DNA from: Pseudoalteromonas luteoviolacea
GTDB lineage: Bacteria > Pseudomonadota > Gammaproteobacteria > Enterobacterales > Alteromonadaceae
Direction of reading: 5' to 3'
Assembly (NCBI RefSeq): GCF_000814765.1
Contig: NZ_JWIC01000004.1
Span: forward strand, 558,001-622,000
DNA: 64,000 nt
This document shows, one piece after another, positions 8,938 to 15,846 of the stretch. Position numbers and translations under genes: made by a program. Within the stretch, counting starts at the first letter, position 1. Every line of letters begins with the position of its first letter. The notes under the pieces were generated by a model. That model was not told where the DNA came from and searched no databases. It saw nothing but the letters and a program-made list of their open reading frames with translations.

Positions 8938-8962
8938 ATATTTATCACAATGCGATAAATAT
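8938..8962. promoter_or_regulatory. Operator-like inverted repeat upstream of the response regulator gene
   Basis: Perfect 9-base arms ATATTTATC and GATAAATAT separated by 7 bases, about 100 bases upstream of the response regulator start. The rest of the 258-base gap (8842-9099) holds no recognisable gene. This could be a binding site for an unknown regulator; no family is recognised. Confidence 0.35.
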
Positions 8963-9058
8963 AACCGCAACAAGCATAGACAAAGATTCTGACTAACGTA
9001 TAAAGATCTGGCAATTTTGTTGTGACAGGGGGTGGGCGTGTGAAAGAGAGAGAATAAA

Positions 9059-9084
9059 GTGCGCTCCACATATGCAGAGCACAC
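9059..9084 (-). terminator. Probable terminator of the LruC/lipoprotein unit
   Basis: GTGCGCTC pairs with GAGCACAC (one G-U pair) around a 10-base loop, starting 16 bases past the lipoprotein stop. On the minus strand it is followed by TTTATTCTCTC, a modest T-rich tail. Confidence 0.55.
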
Positions 9085-9099
9085 TTTGGCTTGGAGAGC

Positions 9100-9705
9100 T
9101 TACTTAAATGTATGGACTATTGTCTCGTCTGAATCGAGCGAGAACAGCACTTGGTTTGTCTCTAACATGCTATCCACGCGCACCAGCATCGTTTTTGCGG
9201 TCTGTGGTAACGTTAGGGTGTGCTGTAGCTGCCCAGACGGATTAAATCTCAAAGTGGCAACCAGCTTTCTATTACCCATCAACTCGTCTTCAACAGAAGG
9301 CACCTCGACATCAAATGAATAAATTTTGATGGTTCTTCCTGCCAAAGACTCACCAAACACATTCTCACCACTGAACTCCATTGTTACTTCATCGCTGGTT
9401 CTGAATTTAAAATCAGGCATAACATAGAGATCTGTCGAGTCTGTCGCAGCAGATTCTTTAAGCTCTGATTGTGGCATAAAGTCTTCCATTGCTGCCGTCG
9501 GCTCCTGTGCTGGAGTTTGCGCTGGCTCAGTTTGTTGCGGTTCACTGGTAGCTGCGCTGGATGTTGCAGCTGGTTGCGTCGCTGCTTGTGTCGCTGTTGG
9601 GGCTGGCGAACTCGATTCAGAGCCGCCACCTCCTCCGCAGCCTGTCATCAGAGTAGCCAGTAGGGTGATGCTGAACATTGCGGTTAAGTTAGTTACTGTT
9701 TTCAT
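9100..9705 (-). CDS. Putative outer-membrane lipoprotein linked to LruC-domain protein
   Basis: 201 residues of unknown function. A signal peptide with lipobox LMTGC is followed by a glycine run, a low-complexity Ser/Pro/Ala/Thr/Gln linker (about residues 28-70) and a compact C-terminal domain of about 110 residues with alternating beta-strand-like pattern. Gly at +2 after the lipidated Cys predicts outer-membrane sorting. It starts 13 bases after the LruC-domain gene stop and has no promoter of its own, so the two are co-transcribed. The long linker suggests that the folded domain is displayed away from the membrane. No function is assigned. Confidence 0.75.
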   Translation of the reverse strand: MKTVTNLTAMFSITLLATLMTGCGGGGGSESSSPAPTATQAATQPAATSSAATSEPQQTEPAQTPAQEPTAAMEDFMPQSELKESAATDSTDLYVMPDFKFRTSDEVTMEFSGENVFGESLAGRTIKIYSFDVEVPSVEDELMGNRKLVATLRFNPSGQLQHTLTLPQTAKTMLVRVDSMLETNQVLFSLDSDETIVHTFK

Positions 9706-9718
9706 GGTGCGCTCCTAA

Positions 9719-11347
9719 TTACTCTGATTCTGGCATGTAGTAGTGGGTGTCTCTGTCACTGGTTTTATACCAATCTTGTGCTTGTGCACCGCTTGATTCA
9801 ACCCAGGTCTCGTAGTTAGGGTATGCCCATAACACATCAATATATTCACGTGGGTAGTTAAACTCTTCACTCACGGTCAGCGCCCAAGGTAAGTTGTCAG
9901 CTGTTCTGAAATAACGGTTCAGGCTTGGATCTGATGAGTCATCCACCTTACCAAAACGAGTTTGGTCGAATAAGTCTGTTGGCGGATAATCAGCCATGTG
10001 AACTTCTATGGTGCGATCCGCTGTTCTGAAGATAAAGAAGTCTAAATCCGCGATGCTGAGCGAAGGCTGAGATGCCTCAAATGTGACGTCGAGCGTAAAT
10101 GGTATCGGCTCAAAGTAACTACATTCTTTCACTGTATTAAAGTGGGTACACTTGCCTGATTCACCAGTTTGCGTGAATAGCTGTGTATTGCTCCAAAGTT
10201 GTAACACGGCATTTGATTGATATTCCTCTACGTTCTTTTCAAACGTTTGACCGTCTATGGTGACAGTGGCTTTTTCAATGAGTGCCGGTGCTGAGTCTAA
10301 TATGCGAAGCGCATAGCCATTTTCATATGCAGCACCACGCGCCGTGATCCAGCCGTGTAAAATAAACCCACTGACTTCGTTATTGGCATCAAACGTTGTT
10401 TGTATGCGTTGTTTTACGACTAAATCATTTAAGTCATAGTCGCCGCGTTGTGGCCAATTATCTTCATAAGCGAGTGTTGACACACCGGTTTGTGAAGGGA
10501 AGTACTGGCTGTGTGAACGTCTGAAATCATTTGGAAATTCATCTTGCTCGTCAGGTATACCATCCGCATCGCTGTCATTGGCTTCAGGCATGACAACAAG
10601 ATTGCTCGATTGAATAGCGGTGCCTGGACTACTTTGCACACTGAATACGGCATCGTTAAAGTCATTGTCACCCCAAGTGCGCGGTAAGTCTTCGAAACCG
10701 ATAACCACTTCTTGTTCTTGCTCATCATATAAGAGCACGCAATGCTGTCTTAAGTCTTCAGTCGGTTCAGGATTAAGTGACGAGATTGAGTAGTAGTAAG
10801 GTATCTGCCAATTTTTCACCCCTGTGTAGTACCAAAAACCATTTGCTGCGACGAAAAAGCCGATACTAGTGCCCGCAGGGTGTGTGCCGATACTGACGCG
10901 GTGGCCATTGGTCAAATGTGGATAGCTTAAGTTAGGAAAGACGATGGTTTCTTGTATTTGATCCGCTGAGGTAGGCGGGTTTTCAGGGTCAAAAGTGAAG
11001 TAACCAAAAGAGTTTTTATACCCAGCACCTTCATGAATAAAGGTAATGAATACTTCCGCTTCTTCTACCAAGTGTATAGTTGAACCGCTGTCACCAGTTA
11101 TAAAAGCTTCGTTAACTTTCGCTTCGGGTAGTGCATTACTAATCCGATGGAAAAAATCACTACCATACTCGTCGCGTGCGTAAATTAAGCTGTCTGGTTT
11201 ACCTGTATTTTGGTTATATCCGCCTGGCCAAGCTTGCCCAGATTGGAACTGCCATACGTAGTTGCCATCGACAACCTGTACTGCAACCGCGCTTGATGCC
11301 ATGGTGCAAAGCGCAGCAGAAACGCACATCTTTGTGAAATAGCTCAT
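9719..11347 (-). CDS. Secreted LruC/DUF4114-type domain protein with calcium-binding motif
   Basis: 542 residues with a Sec signal peptide (about 1-22, cleavage near AVA). A DUF4114-like segment around 200-235 contains FEDLPRTWGDNDFNDAVF. A thrombospondin type 3-like Ca-binding motif, DSDADGIPDEQDEFPND, lies near 258-275. A LruC domain covers about 290-500, where a second acidic DYDLNDLVV motif repeats the W-G-D-N-D-F-N-D theme. The predicted location is cell surface or extracellular. It is the first gene of a two-gene unit with the lipoprotein, inside the EPS locus and behind a strong -24/-12 promoter sequence. A matrix or surface role is inference; no enzymatic motif is seen. Confidence 0.8.
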   Translation of the reverse strand: MSYFTKMCVSAALCTMASSAVAVQVVDGNYVWQFQSGQAWPGGYNQNTGKPDSLIYARDEYGSDFFHRISNALPEAKVNEAFITGDSGSTIHLVEEAEVFITFIHEGAGYKNSFGYFTFDPENPPTSADQIQETIVFPNLSYPHLTNGHRVSIGTHPAGTSIGFFVAANGFWYYTGVKNWQIPYYYSISSLNPEPTEDLRQHCVLLYDEQEQEVVIGFEDLPRTWGDNDFNDAVFSVQSSPGTAIQSSNLVVMPEANDSDADGIPDEQDEFPNDFRRSHSQYFPSQTGVSTLAYEDNWPQRGDYDLNDLVVKQRIQTTFDANNEVSGFILHGWITARGAAYENGYALRILDSAPALIEKATVTIDGQTFEKNVEEYQSNAVLQLWSNTQLFTQTGESGKCTHFNTVKECSYFEPIPFTLDVTFEASQPSLSIADLDFFIFRTADRTIEVHMADYPPTDLFDQTRFGKVDDSSDPSLNRYFRTADNLPWALTVSEEFNYPREYIDVLWAYPNYETWVESSGAQAQDWYKTSDRDTHYYMPESE

Positions 11348-11388
11348 AACGTGTAGACCTTGTTTTCGATTAAGTTGATAAGACTAGA

Positions 11389-11404
11389 GCAGCAAATGTG
11401 CCAG
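11389..11404 (-). promoter_or_regulatory. Sigma-54 promoter of the LruC/lipoprotein unit
   Basis: On the minus strand CTGGCACATTTGCTGC contains a perfect TGGCAC at -24 and a GC at -12 with the correct 12-base step. The start codon is about 42 bases downstream. Confidence 0.7.
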
Positions 11405-11468
11405 AAAATAAAGTTTATAAATTACAGTTGCTTGCGTTTTTAAAGTGAGTTTTTAAGGGGGCGATTTT

Positions 11469-11544
11469 CGCAAATTAATACGCATATTTTTTAGATTTCT
11501 TAAAATGAAAAAATATTTCTTGTGCAAACTTATGCTGAGTTTGC
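11469..11544. promoter_or_regulatory. Candidate enhancer sites between the LruC unit and the divergent glycosyltransferase gene
   Basis: TCGCAAATTAAT at 11468-11479 matches the GCAAATTA core found upstream of other EPS units. At 11524-11544 there is an inverted repeat GCAAAC-N9-GTTTGC. Both lie 65-155 bases upstream of the LruC -24/-12 promoter and could also act on the divergent gene. No -24/-12 promoter was seen for the plus-strand gene. Confidence 0.4.
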
Positions 11545-11585
11545 TTTATTTAAAAAAGGCACGAAGTCATATTAAGGAGCGGTAA

Positions 11586-12329
11586 ATGACAAAGAATAAA
11601 AATGAGACTCTGGTATTTAGTGTGGCTTTGAATGGGTACCAATGGCGTTATAGCCACTGTATAAAAAGTCAAAAGCGATATGCAAAAAAAATGGGGTATG
11701 ACTATGTGGTTATCACTCGGCCTCTATTTACCTCGTTAGGGGTAGAGTGCTGCTGGCTTAAGTTGTTACTTTTAAAAGGGGCGTTACAGGCGGGCTATAT
11801 TAATGTGTTGTTTGTTGATGCGGATGCATTCATACAAGATGACTGCCCACAGATTGAATCGCTACTTGTTGCTGATAAGTTCATTTATATGGCCCACGGT
11901 TTTAGTGGCGAAATCAATTCAGGCGTGATGTTAGTGCACAATACCCCTGTTGCTATAGCGTGGTTTGAACAAGTGCTTGGCGCGATTGAAACCCCGGTGG
12001 CTGAGTCGAAAGGGATTGGCTGGGGGGAAAATGGACATGTCGCGCATTTTGCTAAAAGCACCGGTGGATTTCAGTTGATTTCGGATAAATGGAATAATAC
12101 GCACTCTAAAGACATGGCGGATTATATTCGTCACTTTAATTATGGCCCTTTGAAAAATAGCTTTTTTGATAAATTGGTCCATAAAATCATTTTTAAAGTG
12201 AGTAAGCTATTGCTTAAGTGCGACCTTAATGATGCCCAGCAACAAGGTAAAAAGCTCACCATTGTCAGCAGTAAACTGCCCGCGTTATTTAACAGAGTTC
12301 GTCGTATTTATCCGCAATTTAGTAAGTAG
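11586..12329 (+). CDS. Putative GT-A fold glycosyltransferase
   Basis: 247 residues. WLKLLLLKGALQAGY is followed by the DxD-type motif FVDADAF at about residue 80, then INSGVMLVHN. This is the arrangement of nucleotide-diphospho-sugar transferases of the GMA12/MNN10-like or PF03407-like groups. There is no signal peptide or membrane segment, so it is probably cytoplasmic. An AAGGAG ribosome site precedes the ATG. It is a single gene between the LruC unit (divergent) and the WecG-like operon. Membership in EPS synthesis is by context; donor and acceptor are unknown. Confidence 0.65.
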   Translation: MTKNKNETLVFSVALNGYQWRYSHCIKSQKRYAKKMGYDYVVITRPLFTSLGVECCWLKLLLLKGALQAGYINVLFVDADAFIQDDCPQIESLLVADKFIYMAHGFSGEINSGVMLVHNTPVAIAWFEQVLGAIETPVAESKGIGWGENGHVAHFAKSTGGFQLISDKWNNTHSKDMADYIRHFNYGPLKNSFFDKLVHKIIFKVSKLLLKCDLNDAQQQGKKLTIVSSKLPALFNRVRRIYPQFSK

Positions 12330-12392
12330 TAGGGAGGTATAACGAATAGTTACTCTCATATTTTTTAAATTAAAAAAACACTTCTCGTTGTG

Positions 12393-12434
12393 CTTTGCAA
12401 ATTAAGAAATTCTATTCACTCTAAAATTGCAAAG
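12393..12434. promoter_or_regulatory. Candidate enhancer sites upstream of the WecG-like operon
   Basis: CTTTGCAAATTAAGAAA at 12393 and AATTGCAAAG at 12425 lie 50-90 bases upstream of the strong -24/-12 promoter at 12481. The first site matches the minus-strand sequence at 7380-7365 almost base for base over 15 positions. Confidence 0.5.
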
Positions 12435-12480
12435 TTGAATTAAATTAATTTAATTCAACACTTTAAATTTTTTATTTCAT

Positions 12481-12497
12481 TTGGCACAGTCCTCGCA
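12481..12497 (+). promoter_or_regulatory. Sigma-54 promoter of the WecG-like/sugar transferase operon
   Basis: TTGGCAC at -24 and TCGCA at -12 with the exact 12-base GG-to-GC step, 36 bases upstream of the ATG at 12533. The same TTGGCACAG start recurs at 14655. Confidence 0.72.
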
Positions 12498-12532
12498 ATT
12501 ACCTCTACAACAAAGATTACGGAGGTGGTGAC

Positions 12533-13789
12533 ATGGCTGCTCAAACTAACAGACACAATATTGCATCTACAAAAAAAACAAGTGCAACACGTAGTGTAAT
12601 TAGATTTACGTTTGCAATTGTTTTGATGGTCGCTTTGCTTCCTTTATACATCTTAAACATTCTGTTTAGCATGCTAGTCTTGAAAGCTCCAATCAAAGGT
12701 GAAAACTGGATTGATATCGGTGGCGATGTGGTTGAGCTTTACAGCTGGCAAGTTGGTCCGTTCAAATCGAGCGCAAACATAATTAACGTTGCAATGGGTC
12801 AAGTTCACTTTGTAGGCACACCCATTATCCGCGGCACAACGTCAATCCCCAATGTAAAGCGGTTCAAATCACCATGTGAAAAAGCGGGTTTATATGATTG
12901 CTTACAGTTACATCACGCTACAGGTTTAGTTGCAAGTGATGAACTAACACTGCTGGAAGCACAGGCGACACAAAACTGTATTCAGGACGCAATGCTGGTT
13001 TTTAAGTTAGTCGTGTGTAATGCGCTGTATAAAAAAGGTGGCTGCACGCAAGGTGACTGCCAGATGTTTGGCATACCGTTCGCGAATACCACAATGCATG
13101 ATGCAATTAATTGGGTATGTCAAAGCGAGCAAACACAGACAAACTGTCGCGTCGGTTACTTCCTGAATGTGAATTCAATTAATTTAGCTTCGAGCAATAA
13201 ATCGTTACACTGTACGTTGTGCGGTAGTGATAAGAACTTTGTTGACGGCTCAGGCATGCGAATAGCAGCACAGCACTCAGGCATCGATTTGGCAGACAAT
13301 GTTAACGGCACTGACATGTTACCACTGTTGTGTGAGCAGGCTGTACAAACCGAACAATCATTCTTTTTGCTAGGGGCAAAAGAAGGCGTCGCGAAACAAG
13401 CAGGCGAAGCTCTACAAGCTAAATACACAGGCTTAGACATTCGCGGCACGCATCACGGTTATTTTAACAGTGATGACGACATCATCGAGCAAATTAATCA
13501 AAGCGGAGCAACCATTTTGCTGGTGGCTCTAGGATCACCTCGCCAGGAACTATGGCTTGCTAAAAACAAACATCGTTTAAATTGCCAGTGTGCATTGGCA
13601 GTAGGTGGTTTATTTGACTTCTTTTCTGGGGCAATTCCAAGAGCACCGCTCTGGATGCGCGAAATGGGCTTAGAGTGGGTATGGCGTTTAATGCAAGAGC
13701 CAAAAACCAAGTTCAATCGCTATGTCATTGGCAACCCCGTGTTCTTATTCCGAGTTTTCATTTTAAAACAATCTATCAGAGGGCTTTAA
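12533..13789 (+). CDS. WecG/TagA/CpsF-family glycosyltransferase with degenerate sugar-transferase-like N-terminus
   Basis: 418 residues, about 170 longer than a plain WecG/TagA protein. The C-terminal part (about 180-410) is a GT26 domain, with motifs FLNVNSINLA, DGSGMRIAAQ, LLGAKEG, LGSPRQELW and GGLFDFFSG. The N-terminal part has one membrane helix (about 23-48). SANIINVAMGQVHFVGTP follows, and later a segment that aligns in pattern with the DELPQLLNVLKGDMSLVGPRP and PGLTGLWQV regions of phosphoglycosyltransferases. The catalytic Asp-Glu pair is absent. GT26 enzymes add the second sugar to a lipid-linked monosaccharide, which fits the sugar transferase encoded 2 bases downstream. GGAGG ribosome site before the ATG. 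Confidence 0.82.
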   Translation: MAAQTNRHNIASTKKTSATRSVIRFTFAIVLMVALLPLYILNILFSMLVLKAPIKGENWIDIGGDVVELYSWQVGPFKSSANIINVAMGQVHFVGTPIIRGTTSIPNVKRFKSPCEKAGLYDCLQLHHATGLVASDELTLLEAQATQNCIQDAMLVFKLVVCNALYKKGGCTQGDCQMFGIPFANTTMHDAINWVCQSEQTQTNCRVGYFLNVNSINLASSNKSLHCTLCGSDKNFVDGSGMRIAAQHSGIDLADNVNGTDMLPLLCEQAVQTEQSFFLLGAKEGVAKQAGEALQAKYTGLDIRGTHHGYFNSDDDIIEQINQSGATILLVALGSPRQELWLAKNKHRLNCQCALAVGGLFDFFSGAIPRAPLWMREMGLEWVWRLMQEPKTKFNRYVIGNPVFLFRVFILKQSIRGL

Positions 13790-13791
13790 TC

Positions 13792-14481
13792 ATGGATATC
13801 ACAACTAAAATTGCGACAAACGTGACAGCTACATCAACTCAAACAGCAAAGAAAGTAACAAAACACCATATTGACGGTGTCCACCACGGCATTCCAGTGT
13901 GGTTCCAAAGAGCGGTTGCAGCGCTAGGCTTATTAGCCATTAGCCCTCTGTTATTACTATTGATGTTAGCGATAAAGCTAGAAAGCAAGGGGCCAGTGGT
14001 ATTTCGTCAAACGAGAGTAGGTAAATTTGGTCGTCGTTTCACTATGTACAAGTTCCGTTCAATGTATATGCAGGACGATCCGCGCTTCCAAGCGCCTGAC
14101 CAGAAAGACAGTGCTAGAGAGGGTGTATGTCAGAAGTATATCCACGACCCTCGTATCACTTGTATTGGTCGTTTCATTCGTAAATATTCGATTGATGAGT
14201 TACCACAGTTATTAAATGTTGTAAGAGGCGACATGATGTTAATCGGTCCAAGACCAGCACTAGAGATGGAAGTTGCTCAATACAAACCAGCACAACTGTC
14301 ACGTTTAAATTCAGAGCAGGGGTTAACAGGTCTTTGGCAAGTAACAGGCCGTGCAGATACGACGTTTGAACAGCAAGTGCAATTGGACGAGCAGTATATT
14401 GTTGAGCAGAGCATTATGAGCGACGTTAAGATTTTACTGAAAACCGTACCATGTGTAGTAGGTGCAAAAGGTGCATATTAA
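13792..14481 (+). CDS. Undecaprenyl-phosphate sugar phosphotransferase (initiating glycosyltransferase)
   Basis: 229-residue monotopic phosphoglycosyltransferase that transfers a sugar-phosphate to undecaprenyl phosphate to start EPS repeat-unit synthesis. One hydrophobic re-entrant segment lies at about 42-65. The motifs FRQTRVGKFGRRF, YKFRSM, the catalytic DELPQLLNVVRGDM, IGPRPALE and GLTGLWQVTGR are all present. It is a short form without the N-terminal four-helix region of WcaJ/WbaP. The start at 13792 (MDITTK) is chosen over an in-frame start at 13675 because it lies 2 bases after the upstream stop and has an AGAGGG ribosome site. It is followed by a terminator. Confidence 0.88.
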   Translation: MDITTKIATNVTATSTQTAKKVTKHHIDGVHHGIPVWFQRAVAALGLLAISPLLLLLMLAIKLESKGPVVFRQTRVGKFGRRFTMYKFRSMYMQDDPRFQAPDQKDSAREGVCQKYIHDPRITCIGRFIRKYSIDELPQLLNVVRGDMMLIGPRPALEMEVAQYKPAQLSRLNSEQGLTGLWQVTGRADTTFEQQVQLDEQYIVEQSIMSDVKILLKTVPCVVGAKGAY

Positions 14482-14504
14482 AATTCAATCCCTTCACTTT
14501 ATCC

Positions 14505-14531
14505 AGCCAGTAACTTATTTACTGGCTTTTT
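14505..14531 (+). terminator. Rho-independent terminator after sugar transferase
   Basis: AGCCAGTA pairs with TACTGGCT around a 7-base loop, followed by TTTTTTATTTT. Located 24 bases after the sugar transferase stop. Confidence 0.85.
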
Positions 14532-14550
14532 TATTTTAAAAATCCCCGCA

Positions 14551-14574
14551 TTTTGCATTTTCGTTCTGCAAATT
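14551..14574. promoter_or_regulatory. Candidate enhancer site upstream of the pyruvyltransferase unit
   Basis: TTTTGCATTTTCGTTCTGCAAATT contains TGCA-centred sites whose GC cores are 13 bases apart and form a TTTGCA/TGCAAA inverted repeat. It lies about 80-105 bases upstream of the -24/-12 promoter at 14655 and resembles the sites upstream of the other EPS units. Confidence 0.45.
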
Positions 14575-14654
14575 CTCATAGTGAAAATACCCGCCATTTA
14601 TTTCGGTTTTATTTTAAGTTATTGATAATAGTTAATTTAAAATTAAATTTTGTT

Positions 14655-14671
14655 TTGGCACAGCCCCTGCA
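14655..14671 (+). promoter_or_regulatory. Sigma-54 promoter of the pyruvyltransferase/glycosyltransferase unit
   Basis: TTGGCACAGCCCCTGCA: perfect TTGGCAC at -24 and TGCA at -12, correct spacing, 36 bases upstream of the ATG at 14707. This is the best sigma-54 match in the window. Confidence 0.78.
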
Positions 14672-14706
14672 ATATCTAGGTATAGACACAGAGTTGAGGA
14701 CTACAC

Positions 14707-15846
14707 ATGCAAAGCAAACACGACATATATGTTGTTGGTTACTACGGCATGCGCAACAGCGGAGACGATGCGCTGATGTTAGCAAGTATAGAAGGTGCAA
14801 AAAGCACGTTCGGTAGTAACAACATCGCTGTTAATGCCAGCAACCAATATGGTTTAGTGAGACAGCTAGAGGTACAAGGTCAAGCACCGATGTTGTTTAG
14901 AGGCCATCAAAGAGTAACGCATTACAAACGTGCATTTAATGCAAAGAAAATTGTTTTTGGTGGTGGCTCTGTATTGCACTCAAGCAGAGATATTGCACAA
15001 AAGTGTCATATGATTTCTTTGTGTGGTAAGCAGTCTAGCTACGCCGTTGGGGTTGGGATTGAAGATTTTAAAACAACAGCAGATGAAAAGCAGTGTGCGA
15101 AGTTTTTAAACAAATGTCACTTCACTGGTGTAAGAGATGCGAAAAGTTTTGACATTGCGAAAGCGATTGCACCGAATGCCAATATCGCGCAGACATTTGA
15201 TTTGGCTCCTTCGCTGTTACATTACTTCGGCAATTCAATTCAAGCAATTGAGCGCAGAGGTGTCGCGTTTAATTTCTGTCAGCAAGCGATTAATGCTTTT
15301 GGTGAAGCAGATCAGTTGAGCGAACGTGCCAGAATCAGAAAAGCAGTTAAGTTGATGACCGCTATTTGGGAAATGACACGTGAAGACATCTACCTTGTAG
15401 ATTTTAACGACCACAGCACATTAGGTGATAACAATGTGCACGAGCAAATTCTTCGTAAAATGCCAAGTTATGTACCGGTTAAACGTATTCGATATACAGT
15501 GAATCCACTGCGCTTACTACAAAGCATGGCAATGTTTAAAGCAGTGATTGGCATGAGATTACACGCTGCAGTTTATGCCTACATGGTGAATACGCCGTTT
15601 ATTAACTTGCAGTATCACAGCAAATGTAAGCAATGGTCAAAGCAAATTGGCATGGCAGACATGTATCAATTTGATGCTAATGACTATGACCCACTAGAGG
15701 TCATCAATATTACAAATCAGGTTGTATCGGGTCACTGTGTAGCACCAACACTACCAGTAGAGCAAGCGGTCGCATTATCAATGAATAATTGGAGCAATGA
15801 ATATGAACAGCATCAAATTCTCAGTTGTTATCCCTCTGTACAATAA
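14707..15846 (+). CDS. Polysaccharide pyruvyl transferase family protein
   Basis: 379 residues. The start YVVGYYGMRNSGDDALM is the family's Rossmann-like N-terminal motif (G-x-x-N-x-G-D-E/D). FGGGSVLHSSRD, VGIEDFKT and the late GMRLHAAVYAYMVNTPFI motif (His in RLHA) are also typical. The predicted reaction is transfer of pyruvate from phosphoenolpyruvate to form a ketal on an EPS sugar, which adds negative charge. It overlaps the next glycosyltransferase gene by 44 bases, so the two are translationally linked. GAGG-type ribosome site before the ATG. Confidence 0.82.
   Translation: MQSKHDIYVVGYYGMRNSGDDALMLASIEGAKSTFGSNNIAVNASNQYGLVRQLEVQGQAPMLFRGHQRVTHYKRAFNAKKIVFGGGSVLHSSRDIAQKCHMISLCGKQSSYAVGVGIEDFKTTADEKQCAKFLNKCHFTGVRDAKSFDIAKAIAPNANIAQTFDLAPSLLHYFGNSIQAIERRGVAFNFCQQAINAFGEADQLSERARIRKAVKLMTAIWEMTREDIYLVDFNDHSTLGDNNVHEQILRKMPSYVPVKRIRYTVNPLRLLQSMAMFKAVIGMRLHAAVYAYMVNTPFINLQYHSKCKQWSKQIGMADMYQFDANDYDPLEVINITNQVVSGHCVAPTLPVEQAVALSMNNWSNEYEQHQILSCYPSVQ

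Noticed and set aside
13675-13791. Longer N-terminus for the sugar transferase
   Set aside because: It would overlap the WecG-like gene by 115 bases and has no family similarity; ATG 13792 has a good ribosome site.
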